Assembly: GCF_030020805.1 (NCBI RefSeq)
Contig: NZ_CP125098.1
Location: 3,433,501 to 3,497,500, forward strand
DNA from: Paenibacillus sp. RC67
GTDB lineage: Bacteria > Bacillota > Bacilli > Paenibacillales > NBRC-103111
Reading direction: 5' to 3'
Length of the DNA stretch: 64,000 nucleotides
Position numbers and translations under genes: made by a program. The notes under the pieces are model-generated. The model was not told where the DNA came from. It did no database searches and worked only from the letters and a program-made list of their open reading frames with translations. Below, piece after piece: positions 1-10,142 of this stretch; within the stretch, counting starts at the first letter, position 1; the number at the start of each line of letters is the position of its first letter.

Positions 1-1752
1 AGTGACGCCGGCGGAGGAGAATTGGGCCAGGTTGTAAGCTATCTTGTACCCAACAGCTCTAATTACGACAAACGCATGGTATTGTTTATTATCAAACAGC
101 ATGCTTTTGAACAAATGATGAGCAGCAATAAAGGCAATATCATAGCAATAAATCCGGAGCGCAAGATCGTCGCTGCGTCGAAAGAGAATAATCGACCTCA
201 AGAACAGGATTTAATGAATTTCATTCAACCGGGTCAGACCGAACATTCTCTTATCACGAATATAGGTTCCTCGTCCCATTTTGTTTCTTACATCCAGTCC
301 TCGGAAACCGGCTGGAGCTATTTTATGGTCATGCCCGTAAAAGAAGCAATGAGCCAAGTATATGCCGCCAAGGATGCTTTCCTTGGAGCACTTCTAGTTA
401 TTGTGCTTGCAGGTGGAATGGCCATCTTGTTCAACATGCGCTTAAACTATCGGCCTATTCGCCAGCTGCGCTTGTTTGCTGAAAGGGAGACAGGAAGTGT
501 AGCGGAAACCGGAAATGAGTTCGATGCGGTAAGGATGACAATAAACCGGATCAATCATACGAATAAGATACTGAAAGATCAGGTCAAGAGCAATCATAGC
601 GCAGTTAAAGATTACCTGTTGACCCATCTGCTCAGCGGGGTTTTCCCGCATGCCGAAGCGTTTAACGAAAAAGGCAGTGATTTTGGCCTTTCCTTTAGCC
701 ATCCATTCTTTCGTGTCGTTATCTTCTCAGCTGCTGCTTTGGAACCGCAGCAGAAAGTGACGGCTTCTATGCTTCCTGCACTATTGGAACAGGTGCTTCC
801 TAGCGAAATCGAAGGCTATGGCCGCATAAATATCGACAATCGCTTGATTTTCATACTGGCCTGCGGCCGGGAATCGGACCGTCAAATGCTGCAGAATACC
901 TTAGCGGATATGCAGCAGCTATTAACGAATGAGCTGCACTCTCATGTTGCGGTTGGTGTCGGCAATCCGTACGAGGCAGCAGGACAGATCGGCAAATCGT
1001 GTCTTGAAGCGTACACGGCGCTCGATTACCGATTGGTCAAGGGAACAGATCAAATCATTTACTTTGAAGACATCCGTATCGCCGCCGGATCTGGTTTTCC
1101 TTACCCGGTAGAAGAACTAAGAGCGCTGGAGATTTCTATTATAGAAGGTAATACGGACCAAATTTCCTTCATTGTGGAGGAGCTTGTGAGCAAAATAACC
1201 GAGTGTGACATAGCATTGTTCGAAGCCCGTTGTCTATGCTTCGATATTATCAATACGGTGCTGAAAGCGATGCAGCAGATCAATAAAAAGTTCGTAGGCC
1301 TAGACAAAGGAGATATAGACGTCCTATCCCTAGCCCAATTTGAAACGGTGAAAGAGCTTGGACAGAGCATCACGGATGTTTGTCAGACTCTGTGCAATTA
1401 CATTAAAGATAATCGCGAGAAGCAGGATGACGAGCTGCTGCGGCAATGGGTCGCCTATTTAGAAACGAACTATCACGATACGAACTTTACAGTTCAGAGC
1501 ATGGCAGATCATTTTAACATGTCTCTTTCCAACTTAAGCTATTATTTCAAGAAATGCTTCGGCCAAAGCATTTCCGATTACATCAATTATCTGCGTATTG
1601 AAAAAGCAAAACAGCTTCTAAGCTCGACCAAGAAACCGCTGATTGAGATTATTTCTGAGATCGGCTATTGCGACGTATCCAGTTTCGTTCGGAAGTTTAA
1701 GAAAGAAGTTGGGACGACTCCGGGAGGGTTTCGCAAGTACAAAAGTATTTAA
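1..1752 (+). CDS. Membrane-anchored AraC-family transcriptional regulator (5' partial)
   Basis: The reading frame is open from base 1, so the gene starts before the window; a TTG at 22 is only an internal candidate. The visible 583 residues begin in an extracellular sensor region, probably a dCache-type domain. One membrane segment follows at about residues 120-145 (FLGALLVIVLAGGMAILF), then a short HAMP-like linker, a middle region of about 250 residues and a C-terminal AraC HTH domain of about 100 residues (NFTVQSMADHFNMSLSNLS, then EIGYCDVSSFVRKFKKE). Proteins of this build usually sit beside LplABC-like sugar importers and switch them on in response to extracellular ligands. The transport locus that follows fits this, but the ligand is unknown. 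Confidence 0.88.
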   Translation, partial: SDAGGGELGQVVSYLVPNSSNYDKRMVLFIIKQHAFEQMMSSNKGNIIAINPERKIVAASKENNRPQEQDLMNFIQPGQTEHSLITNIGSSSHFVSYIQSSETGWSYFMVMPVKEAMSQVYAAKDAFLGALLVIVLAGGMAILFNMRLNYRPIRQLRLFAERETGSVAETGNEFDAVRMTINRINHTNKILKDQVKSNHSAVKDYLLTHLLSGVFPHAEAFNEKGSDFGLSFSHPFFRVVIFSAAALEPQQKVTASMLPALLEQVLPSEIEGYGRINIDNRLIFILACGRESDRQMLQNTLADMQQLLTNELHSHVAVGVGNPYEAAGQIGKSCLEAYTALDYRLVKGTDQIIYFEDIRIAAGSGFPYPVEELRALEISIIEGNTDQISFIVEELVSKITECDIALFEARCLCFDIINTVLKAMQQINKKFVGLDKGDIDVLSLAQFETVKELGQSITDVCQTLCNYIKDNREKQDDELLRQWVAYLETNYHDTNFTVQSMADHFNMSLSNLSYYFKKCFGQSISDYINYLRIEKAKQLLSSTKKPLIEIISEIGYCDVSSFVRKFKKEVGTTPGGFRKYKSI

Positions 1753-1795
1753 GGGGTACAAAATTGTACTTATGCCATACAATAGAAATGGATAG

Positions 1796-1849
1796 ACCGG
1801 CTTTCCGATAGCGCATCATCGATGCCTAATCGGGAGCCGGTTCTTTTGT
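1796..1849 (+). terminator. Rho-independent terminator after the AraC regulator
   Basis: The left arm ACCGGCTttCCGAT pairs with ATCGGgAGCCGGT and is followed by TTCTTTTGTT. It lies 44 bases after the stop codon of the regulator. Confidence 0.7.
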
Positions 1850-2018
1850 TGCGGGCAGCTATACAGAAGGCGGTATATCCATTTGGCAGCAAGTTAGAGG
1901 TTATGCTGCTTGGGCAAACAGGCTTTGCTGAAGAATGGCATATCGCCATTTAACGGCCTATTTACGTTTTCAGCGTACATCTGCTAGCTTGAAAAAGCGA
2001 TCGATTCGTAATATGCAT

Positions 2019-2034
2019 ATGCAAACGATTACAA
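2019..2034 (+). promoter_or_regulatory. Candidate CcpA binding site (cre)
   Basis: ATGCAAACGATTACAA matches the Bacillus cre consensus WTGNAARCGNWWWCAW at all 16 positions. It lies about 125 bases before the start of the Tat-exported protein, where catabolite repression of a carbohydrate operon would be expected. Confidence 0.6.
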
Positions 2035-2157
2035 TTCACACGCATTATTTCTGCAGGAGGAACTAAATAGCGAGCATGATTTTACAAGCTTTTGGATGGA
2101 CAAGAGAGCTAGCCTATGTTCTCGTGATGCTTTAAACATGCTGAGGAGGAAAGAAAC

Positions 2158-4235
2158 ATGACCGATGAGAAGGATTCCGATGAGAAAGATTTAAAGGAGA
2201 CGTTAACCCGAAGAAAACTGCTTGCTTCAATGGGCATGGCCGGAGTAGCAGCACTTCTATATGGAGTTTCTGCAGGAGGAGCAAGTGCCAGGGAATCCTC
2301 CTCCGTCTCTGATACTGTTTATGGAAATCATGGTGAACCGGATCATCCGGCAGGCAGTTTTATCCGAGCCCGTGGTGTGTTCAGACCTCAGGTACGAATC
2401 ACGCAGGAGTGGGAAGTGCTGGAAGTAACCACACCAGATGGCATCACAACCGGATATCGGTGGGCCGGAGCACGACCGCACACGACTACAGCAGATAACC
2501 CGCTTGCTGACGGAGGCATTAGTGAAAGCGCATGGATGGCTGTATATCAGACTGGGCTTGAAAAAGCATTGGGCCAAACCAGCGGTGCAAGCTTGATTGG
2601 TGGCGTCAAACCGATCTGGCGCGTTGATGATTCGGGTTTATGGCTCACGGATCCGACTGCAGCGGTCAAGTCTGTTCTGGAATTAGCAGCCGAGAAGGGG
2701 GGACGGTGCTGCTTCCCGCCGGTACGTACGACTTTACAGCATCGGGAGGTAATATAGACTTGCCTCCAAATGTAATTATTTGCGGAGAAGGGGTTGGCGT
2801 TACAAACCTACAGTGGAATGGGGCAGGCTGCTTGTTCCGTTACTGGAGAAATTCGACCACGTGGAGCGGAGCTGTAGGTACTAGCCATGCCATTACGGAT
2901 TTATCCATAAACGGAGGAAACAATCCAAATTCGATTGCAGTTGAAATCTCGGATACGTATGGGTTCAAGCTTCGCAATGTAAGTCTGTACGGTTTTACAG
3001 GCGGCGATGGCCTTGTACTACATACCCGTAATTTCTGGGTTGAAGGAACGACACTGGAAAATGTCTCAATCAGTAACTGTAAGCGCCATATCGTATTCAA
3101 ACGTCAACCGGGAACATCTAACATGCCATCGTATGGCTATACTACGTTCCGCAATGTCTCCCTAAATGTTCGGGATGGTCAGATCGGGATGCTAGTCGGA
3201 GACAATGCTTATAACAACGCTCTGCATGAAATATATAATGCCATTTTGGAAGTGAATATTTGGACATCAGGTGGCTCGATTGGCATTAGATTTGGCAAAA
3301 ATGGCACTATTCGTGACTCGAGCGGTATTTTCAGATGCGAGACGCCGCCGGAAGGAGCGGGATTTACTGGCAGATTCATCCAAATCGATGATCCGGAAAC
3401 GTCTGGAATCATTAATTTCGACGGGCCGGTAAGAACCTCTCATTTAAGCAAAGCGGAGGATTGGAAAAATACATGGCGCGATCTTCGATACCAGAAGCTT
3501 CGGGATATAGGTGAACCTAAGCCCGGTGTACAAAACTATGCTCAATGGTTTCGGGTGTGTCGTATAGGAACGGATAAATCGTTATTCAGCGGTCGAGTCA
3601 GAACGGTTACAGATTACGGCAAAGCATCTTACCGTACTGCATCAGCCGAATTTGCTTTCGGAGTTAGAGGCAATGAGGCGGGAGGGTTTAAACCAGTATT
3701 TACGGTTGACGGAGACGGGTTTAACGGATCGGGGGATTTGTTCGCGAAATTTGCTGTGTATGCCGACGCTGCCGGTAATTACTGGCTGTATTTTCGTCGT
3801 CCCAAATATACGAACTATTGCGTGTTTGAGTACACATACGACTTGTATCCGCAAGGCACGTTCGAATATTGGGATAAGGTAGATTCGCCGGAGACGGATA
3901 CTGCTTTGACCAAAGTGTGGGACTCTGTATCGTACCCGTCGCAATCCTCATATATCGGTGATGAAATTGTATTCACAGGGCAGCGGTCTATCGTTACGGT
4001 AAACGGCGGCAATATCACTTACTATGTACCCCACCTGCTAGGCATTGCCCCTGAGTGGTATATGGCTTCGGCGTTATCAGCCGATGCCAATATGACTGGA
4101 ATTTCTTCGGTTACCGCCGACAAGAGCAACATCACAATCACATTTAAATCCGTGACACCTGCCGGGTCCGGAAACATCATAATGGCAGTAGAATGGGGGA
4201 GAAAGCAGTTTAACAACCGGTTTAGGCCATCGTGA
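2158..4235 (+). pseudogene. Tat-exported pectate-lyase-superfamily (beta-helix) protein, frameshifted
   Basis: The gene starts at ATG 2158 behind GAGGAGG. The N-terminus carries a twin-arginine signal (TRRKLLASMGMAGVAALLYG, about residues 17-36), so the folded protein would be exported by Tat. The first frame ends at 2757. The second frame, open to 4235, continues the same domain: AAEKGG in frame 1 joins TVLLPAGTYDF in the other, the usual N-terminal signature of Pectate_lyase_3 beta-helix proteins. One missing G in the G6 run at 2697-2702 explains the break, because adding one base gives 2079 bases, exactly 693 codons. The rest looks like a right-handed beta-helix followed by a beta-rich C-terminal part. 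A role in polysaccharide binding or cleavage is inferred from the fold and from the adjacent sugar importer. Whether the frameshift is real or a sequence error is unknown. Confidence 0.75.
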
Positions 4236-4312
4236 TAGAACGTAAAGGCTAGACGAAACATTCTGTTGAAATGGAGTCTGAAGCACAATACAGGAAAAAA
4301 GGGGTACGAAAC

Positions 4313-5275
4313 ATGTTGAAGGATGGCGTCTGGCCTACAATGATTACACCGTTTACGGAAACGAAAGAAATCGATTACGAAGCGCTGGAGCACCTGATCG
4401 AATGGTACATTGCCAAAGGCGTCGACGGCCTCTTCGCGGTATGCCAATCGAGCGAAATGTTTCATTTATCGCTGGATGAACGGGTGCAACTGGCCCGGTT
4501 TGTGGTCGAACAGGCGGCAGGACGCGTTCAGGTCATCGCCTCGGGACATATATCGGATTCGCTGCAGGATCAGGCGAAAGAAATAGGTGCCATATCGGCG
4601 ACAGGGATCGATGCTTTTGTCATCGTCAGCAATCGGCTAGCTGGAAAGGAAGAACCTGACGACGTTTGGAAGCGACATGCTGAGCAGCTGCTGCGCCAAA
4701 TCCCTGAGACGATCTTCGGCATCTACGAGTGTCCACATCCTTATAAGCGGCTGCTAACTCCCGAGCTGCTTCGGTGGTGCGCGGATACCGAGCGGTTCCT
4801 GTTTTTGAAGGATACCAGTTGTGATCCCGATCAGCTTACAACCAAACTGGACGCCGTTCAGGGGACCCGGCTAAAACTATTCAACGCAAATGCAGCCACT
4901 CTGCTGATGTCGCTGCAGGCCGGGGCATCCGGATACAGCGGGGTGATGGCCAATTTCCACCCCGACTTGTACGTCAGCCTGATGCGGCTAGTGCGGAGCC
5001 GACCTGAAGCAGCAGCCAGGCTGCAGCAATTCCTCGGCTTGGCGTCAAGCATAGAACGCCAGCCTTATCCGCTAAATGCCAAATATTATCTGGGCTTGGA
5101 AGGCTTGCCCATCCAACTGCAGGCTCGTTCCAGCAATACCGGAAGCCTGACCGCTTCGATGAAGCTGGAAATTGAGCAGCTGAGAGGTATGGAGCGTGAG
5201 ATTCGAACAATGGTAGATGCTGCTTTATTGCAAAACCATAGATCTATACAAGGGGGACTATTCGATGGGGAATAA
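4313..5275 (+). CDS. Dihydrodipicolinate synthase (DapA)/aldolase family protein
   Basis: This 320-residue protein belongs to the class I aldolase/lyase family that includes DapA, NanA and KDG aldolase. The Schiff-base lysine is visible in FLKDTSCD, and the catalytic tyrosine in IYECPHPYKR. ATG 4313 is chosen because it follows GGAAAAAAGGGG and starts directly at the family N-terminus (LKDGVWPTMITPFT); an upstream ATG at 4271 has no such support. The loop that normally reads GTTGE is CQSSE here, so the usual carboxylate-binding motif is altered and lysine biosynthesis is unlikely. Its place between exported polysaccharide proteins and a sugar importer suggests cleavage or release of a keto-sugar. 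Its stop codon overlaps the next start by 11 bases. Confidence 0.8.
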   Translation: MLKDGVWPTMITPFTETKEIDYEALEHLIEWYIAKGVDGLFAVCQSSEMFHLSLDERVQLARFVVEQAAGRVQVIASGHISDSLQDQAKEIGAISATGIDAFVIVSNRLAGKEEPDDVWKRHAEQLLRQIPETIFGIYECPHPYKRLLTPELLRWCADTERFLFLKDTSCDPDQLTTKLDAVQGTRLKLFNANAATLLMSLQAGASGYSGVMANFHPDLYVSLMRLVRSRPEAAARLQQFLGLASSIERQPYPLNAKYYLGLEGLPIQLQARSSNTGSLTASMKLEIEQLRGMEREIRTMVDAALLQNHRSIQGGLFDGE

Positions 5276-6899
5276 AGCTATTGCCAGCATACTAAGTACC
5301 GTGCTCATCGGTGGAACATTGATAGGCTGTACGGATACAAAGAATTCTGAGAATCAACCTGAACATGAGATTTCCGATAGCACCAAGCTGGACGGCGGAA
5401 TAACGAACGCAACGGGATATCCAATCACCAAAGAACCGATTACATTAACGGTAGGAATTGCGTATGGTGCCCATATGGGTGATATTACCAAGTATAGTAT
5501 ATGGAAAAAAATAGAAGAAAAAACGAATATAAAGATTAACTTGAAACTATACAGTGATGTGGAAAAAACAAATTTGATGTTCAGCAGCCGTGATTATCCG
5601 GATATCGGGCTAAGAATGGACGCTTCGGATCAGTCCATGACCGATGCTATCGAAGCCGGAGATATAATCGGTATCGATAAATTATTGCCCTATACCCCAA
5701 CATGGCAAAAATTTTTTAGTGCAAACCCCGGCTTGAAGCTTCAGGCGATGATGCCGGACGGCAAATTATACGGCTTTCCTTACGCGGTTATTAATGAAAC
5801 CTCCTATAATTTGCGCGATCAATGGTTTATCAACCAAAAATGGTTGGATGAGCTCGGACTTCAGATTCCCAAGACGACGGAAGAATTTAAAAACGTGCTC
5901 TTGGCTTTCAAAAATAATGCAGGAAAAGGTTCGATCCCTAAAAACGTCATTCCATACTACGCTCTATATGGCAGTAATATCGGCGGTCAGTTTGACATTT
6001 ACGGGACATTTGGCGTGTATATCCCCGGCAGCTACTTTATTGTGGAGGACGGAAAGTTCAAATCGCAGGCGACGAATCCCGACTTGAAGGAACCGATCCA
6101 ATATATGGCTGATTTATATAAAAATGGACTGATGGTTCCGGAAGCCTTCACCGATGACTGGGGCAAATATACGGCAGCCATTTCATCCAATCCTCCTTTA
6201 GTCGGTTCAATGACCTCATTCTTGGACCAAGGGCAAAATAGCACGGACGGTAAGTGGTGGTATCCAATGGCCCCTTTGAAGTCGCCTAATGGCAAGGATC
6301 CTTATATTCGCCGACAAACGAAAAGCATTTGGCCGAGAAACTTCGTTATCTTCAAAAACAACAAGTATCCCGTTGCATCAGCAAGACTAGCGGAGTTGCT
6401 GGCCGATCCGGAGTGGTCTTTATCGGAAAACTACGGAAGTCAGGGTGTGATGTGGAAGAAAAATGCGGAAGGCAAATATGAGTTATTGACGCCGGCGTCT
6501 GAGGTTGCGGATGCGGATAAGGGACTAGGTAACTACGGTATAGCGCTTCTTGACGAAGATATGTTCAATAACAAGATCGTCAATACCAATTTTACAAAAG
6601 AAGGTACGCGAGAGTGGGCATATATAAATATTTATAAGAAATTTTTGCCAGCCAAGGAACTGAACTTTCCTCCCTTGCCAAGCGGACTGTTGAGCGAGAC
6701 GGAAAAGCTGAGAATGGCCGATTTAAGTAAGTCAATCAACGATTACATCAAAACGACGGTTGCAGGCTGGATTTCCGGAAAAGGAAGCGTCGATGCCGAT
6801 TGGGATGCTTATACCAAAAAGCTGAAAGACCTTGGGCTGGATGAGTACATACAACTGAATCAAAAACAACTAGACGCTGCAAACAAGCTTAGAAAATAA
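5265..6899 (+). CDS. ABC transporter solute-binding lipoprotein (LplA-like)
   Basis: This 544-residue protein has a lipoprotein signal peptide ending in the lipobox LIGC (Cys at about residue 22), so it should be lipid-anchored on the outer face of the membrane. Length and composition match the large LplA/family 1 solute-binding proteins of Paenibacillus. ATG 5265 follows AAGGGGGAC and gives a normal signal peptide; the longer frame from 5217 would place extra residues before it. Two permease genes follow, forming a CUT1-type importer without its own ATPase; such systems commonly share a housekeeping MsmK-type ATPase. The substrate is probably an oligosaccharide, judged from the neighbouring enzymes. 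Confidence 0.88.
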   Translation: MGNKAIASILSTVLIGGTLIGCTDTKNSENQPEHEISDSTKLDGGITNATGYPITKEPITLTVGIAYGAHMGDITKYSIWKKIEEKTNIKINLKLYSDVEKTNLMFSSRDYPDIGLRMDASDQSMTDAIEAGDIIGIDKLLPYTPTWQKFFSANPGLKLQAMMPDGKLYGFPYAVINETSYNLRDQWFINQKWLDELGLQIPKTTEEFKNVLLAFKNNAGKGSIPKNVIPYYALYGSNIGGQFDIYGTFGVYIPGSYFIVEDGKFKSQATNPDLKEPIQYMADLYKNGLMVPEAFTDDWGKYTAAISSNPPLVGSMTSFLDQGQNSTDGKWWYPMAPLKSPNGKDPYIRRQTKSIWPRNFVIFKNNKYPVASARLAELLADPEWSLSENYGSQGVMWKKNAEGKYELLTPASEVADADKGLGNYGIALLDEDMFNNKIVNTNFTKEGTREWAYINIYKKFLPAKELNFPPLPSGLLSETEKLRMADLSKSINDYIKTTVAGWISGKGSVDADWDAYTKKLKDLGLDEYIQLNQKQLDAANKLRK

Positions 6900-6942
6900 T
6901 TTGGTCTTTAAGGTCCGCATTGGCAGAAAGGAAATGAGAACC

Positions 6943-7899
6943 ATGAATCCGGATCAAGTTATAGCTACGAGCACTTCTGTTAGATTGTTCAGTAAAAAGC
7001 TTCATAAGGTCAAAGAAAATGTCGGTCTATATTTTCTTGTGCTGCCTGCACTGATCTATGTGATTCTTTTCGACTATGTGCCCTTATATGGAGTTCTGAT
7101 TGCGTTTGAGAATTTCAAGCCTATCAAAGGAATATGGGGAAGCGACTGGGTGGGGCTGTATCATTTTCAGCGATTATTTAAATTGGATCTATTCTGGATG
7201 CTGATCAAAAACACATTGTCTTTAAGTCTGTACTCCTTGGTGGCAGGGTTTCCGATGCCTATCATCCTTGCCTTGGCGCTGCATAGCGCCGCAAGCAAGA
7301 AGTTTAAGCATATCGTGCAAACGGTAACGTACGCGCCTCATTTTATTTCGATGGTCATTTTGGTGGGAATGCTGAATGTCTTTCTTTCCCCTAGATTAGG
7401 AATCGTCAGTCAATTACTTAATTCTATCGGGGTTATCGACGGGCCGCTCATGATATTGACGAATCCGGATGCTTTTGCGCATCTCTACGTCTGGTCGGGC
7501 ATTTGGCAGGGAATGGGCTGGGGAAGCATCATTTACTTGGCTGCGTTATCGGGAGTAGACCCTTCATTGCATGAGGCGGCAACCGTAGACGGCGCCAATA
7601 AGTTTCAACGGGCCTGGTATATCGATCTGCCTTCCATTATGCCGACCATTGTAACCTTATTGATTTTAAACTGCGGAGGTATATTGGGGGTCGGGTTCGA
7701 AAAAGCTTTTCTGATGCAAAATTCTTTGAATCTGCAATCATCGGAGGTCATCTCGACTTATGTGTACAAGGTTGGGCTGCTTCAATCTCAATTCAGCTTT
7801 TCTGCTGCGGTCGGGCTGTTCAACTCGGTTATTAATTTAGTTATGCTGCTCACCGTCAATAAATTAGCCAAGAAATTAGGCCAGACCGGCATTCTCTGA
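6943..7899 (+). CDS. ABC sugar transporter permease (LplB/UgpA type)
   Basis: The protein has about six membrane segments, starting with VGLYFLVLPALIYVILF. The cytoplasmic EAA loop that contacts the ATPase reads HEAATVDGANKFQRAWYIDLP. The frame is open from a TTG at 6901, but ATG 6943 has AGAAAGGA ten bases upstream and gives a 318-residue protein of usual length. It is the first of two membrane subunits of the importer served by the lipoprotein at 5265-6899. Confidence 0.88.
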   Translation: MNPDQVIATSTSVRLFSKKLHKVKENVGLYFLVLPALIYVILFDYVPLYGVLIAFENFKPIKGIWGSDWVGLYHFQRLFKLDLFWMLIKNTLSLSLYSLVAGFPMPIILALALHSAASKKFKHIVQTVTYAPHFISMVILVGMLNVFLSPRLGIVSQLLNSIGVIDGPLMILTNPDAFAHLYVWSGIWQGMGWGSIIYLAALSGVDPSLHEAATVDGANKFQRAWYIDLPSIMPTIVTLLILNCGGILGVGFEKAFLMQNSLNLQSSEVISTYVYKVGLLQSQFSFSAAVGLFNSVINLVMLLTVNKLAKKLGQTGIL

Positions 7900-7909
7900 G
7901 GAGGGACCC

Positions 7910-8812
7910 ATGAGCATCGTTGTGCGCAGAGGCAGGGCCGATAAGGTTTATGATATCGTTAATTTTACCTTTCTGGCGGTCCTATTCATCATCGTACTGT
8001 ACCCGCTGTATTTTGTCGTTATCGCCTCCTTCAGCGACCCATCCGCTGTCGGAACGGGGAGGGTCTTTTTATTCCCCAAAGGGTTTAATCTAAACGGGTA
8101 CGAATTGATTTTTAACTTTAAGCAGCTATGGATCGGTTATAGGAACACTGTATTGTATACGATCGGAGGGACGGCGCTTAGCGTCTCTCTGACGCTTATG
8201 ACCGCTTATGCATTCTCGCGGAAGGATATGGTCGGGCGGGGATTTATCGTTACCCTGTTTATCATTCCCATGTTCATTCACGGGGGCCTTATTCCCACCT
8301 ATTTGCTTGTACGAAATCTGCATATGCTGGATAATCCGTTGACTGTTATTATTTTGGGCTGCGTCAGCATGTGGAATATCATCATTACCCGGACATTTTT
8401 TCAATCCACCATCCCGCACGAGCTGTTCGAAGCTGCAAAAATGGACGGATGCGGGAACATCAGCTATTTTACTAAGGTCGTTTTACCGCTTTCCAAAGCG
8501 ATTATTGCCGTACTGGTCGTATTCTCTGCGGTCGGGCAGTGGAATTCATTCTTCAATGCCCTCATTTACCTGAACGATAGAAATTTGATCCCTCTCCAAT
8601 TGGTGCTGAGAGAAATCCTTACAAGTCAGACGCAAATGATGCAGCAGCTTGAAATGGGAATAGGGGATCAGGATATGGCTCAAAAAACGTTTTTGGCTGA
8701 ATCCGTCAAATACGGAATTATCATCGTTTCAAGCTTGCCCGTGTTATGTATTTACCCTTTTGCCCAAAAATATTTTGTTCAGGGAGTCATGATTGGCTCG
8801 CTTAAAGGATAG
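7910..8812 (+). CDS. ABC sugar transporter permease (LplC/YtcP type)
   Basis: This 300-residue membrane protein starts at ATG 7910 behind GAGGAGGGA, ten bases after the previous stop. It shows the N-terminal membrane segment FLAVLFIIVLYPLYFVVIAS and the EAA loop FEAAKMDGCGNISYFTKVVLP, and ends in the usual YFVQGVMIGSLKG. It should form the heterodimeric membrane channel with the permease just upstream. Confidence 0.9.
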   Translation: MSIVVRRGRADKVYDIVNFTFLAVLFIIVLYPLYFVVIASFSDPSAVGTGRVFLFPKGFNLNGYELIFNFKQLWIGYRNTVLYTIGGTALSVSLTLMTAYAFSRKDMVGRGFIVTLFIIPMFIHGGLIPTYLLVRNLHMLDNPLTVIILGCVSMWNIIITRTFFQSTIPHELFEAAKMDGCGNISYFTKVVLPLSKAIIAVLVVFSAVGQWNSFFNALIYLNDRNLIPLQLVLREILTSQTQMMQQLEMGIGDQDMAQKTFLAESVKYGIIIVSSLPVLCIYPFAQKYFVQGVMIGSLKG

Positions 8813-8825
8813 GAGGTAGACGGAT

Positions 8826-10042
8826 ATGAAACCGCTCGCGGACGAGTTTGTCAAAATGTATGAATCGAATGATCCGTCATCCATTTTTTGCTATAGCCCG
8901 GGTCTCGTTCGGCTTACTTCGGGGAGGCTGGTGGCGACCATGGACATTGGAGGTCCCGGTGTGAAGCAACCCATTGGAAAAATATTCACGTCGGATGACA
9001 AGGGGAAAACGTGGATCCATCGAGGGGACTTTCCGTTTGGTCATGCAAGGCCTTTCGTTGCAGGCAAATCCCTCTATGTACTAGGCCATCATGGCGATTT
9101 AGCGATCATTCGCTCTGATGACGAGGAGAAAGCTGGACGGACCCGACATCCCTGACGAATGAAGACCAGTGGCATCAGGCGCCATGCAATGTTCATTATG
9201 CGAATGACTCGGTGTACTTGGTCATGGAGAAGCAGCTTTATGACAAAATCGAAGTTTGGGCCGTCGGCGAATTGGCGCCTGTTCTGCTGCGTGGCAAAAC
9301 AGATATGGATTTGACGCAGACTGAAAACTGGACGTTCGCCTCAGAACTTGCCTTTTGTGACGCCGTTCCTACTGAGGAGTTAGATTATTTCGGAGTTCCG
9401 TTCTTTCACGCAGATCCTAAGCGGTATATCGATATCGCTCCGGGCAGGGGATGCGCAGCGGCGGGGTGGCTAGAGACCAATGTGGTGCAGTTTGTAGATC
9501 CCGATCATTATTGGCATGATCCGAGTGGGCGAACATTCCATTTATGGATGCGGGCTCATACGGGAGGAAGCGGCTATGCCGCCATCGCCAAGGTCGTCGA
9601 GCAGGAGGACGGTTCGATGATTACCAAGCTGGAGCAGGTTCCTTCTGGGAAACGGGTAGTGTACGTCCCTTGTCCGGGAGGGCAAATGAAATTTCACATC
9701 CTCTATGACGATGTGACCCGTCTTTACTGGCTATTGAGTACGCAGGCGACCGACAGCATGACCAAAGCAGAACGGCTGCCAGATGACCGCTACAATCTGC
9801 CGAACAACGAAAGGTCGAGAATGCAGCTTCATTTTTCCAAAAACTGCATCGATTGGTGCTTTGCCGGACTAGTGGTGGCAGGACCTTCGGCCAGGCAGTC
9901 CCGTCATTACGCTGCAATGGCGTTTGACGGGGAGGACCTGCATATCCTCAGCCGGTCGGGCGATGAGCGGGCTTACAGCGCACATAACGGCAATTTCATT
10001 TCTTTTCATACCGTCAAGCATTTTCGCGAGCTTGTGTATTGA
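8826..10042 (+). pseudogene. Sialidase-like (Asp-box beta-propeller) protein, frameshifted
   Basis: The gene starts at ATG 8826 behind AGGAGG. Frame 1 contains the Asp box SDDKGKTW and ends at 9155. Another frame carries the protein on to 10042 with no break in the homology. Adding one G in the GG at 9125-9126 restores a second Asp box, SDDEGESW, and makes the length 1218 bases (405 residues). The opening CYSPGLVRLTSGRLVATMD is typical of the sialidase/neuraminidase superfamily. No signal peptide is visible, so it may act on imported sugar. Function is inferred from the fold; the DapA-family enzyme in the same operon would fit a sialic-acid-like or other keto-sugar. The deletion may be real or a sequence error. 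Confidence 0.7.
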
Positions 10043-10076
10043 AGTAAAGCTATAATGAAGAGAGAGAATACAAGTT

Positions 10077-10123
10077 GAAGGCATTTGCCCTCGCGATTTA
10101 TTGTCGTAAGAGAAAATGCCTTC
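10077..10123. terminator. Hairpin between convergent genes
   Basis: GAAGGCATTT pairs with AAATGCCTTC, and inner CTC/GAG pairs continue the stem. It lies between the sialidase-like gene and the reverse-strand PH-domain gene. No strong T-run follows on either strand, so termination is only probable. Confidence 0.4.
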
Positions 10124-10142
10124 TCTTGATTCGTCTGTGCGT

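Larger units (their letters stand above)
1753..2157. other. Intergenic region with terminator and cre-like promoter region
   Basis: No coding potential is evident in these 405 bases. They hold a hairpin terminator after the regulator (1796-1849), a perfect cre match at 2019-2034 and an AGGAGG ribosome binding site just before 2158. A weak possible promoter is TTGAAA at 1989-1994 with TATGCA at 2012-2017. The remaining bases show nothing I can name. Confidence 0.5.

Noticed and set aside
1756..1769. Short inverted repeat GTACAA-AA-TTGTAC just after the AraC stop
   Set aside because: It is only six base pairs, too short to assign a role; the nearby terminator explains the region.
4022..4465. 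A 147-codon reverse-strand frame
   Set aside because: It crosses the junction of two forward genes with good family matches and has no start signal.
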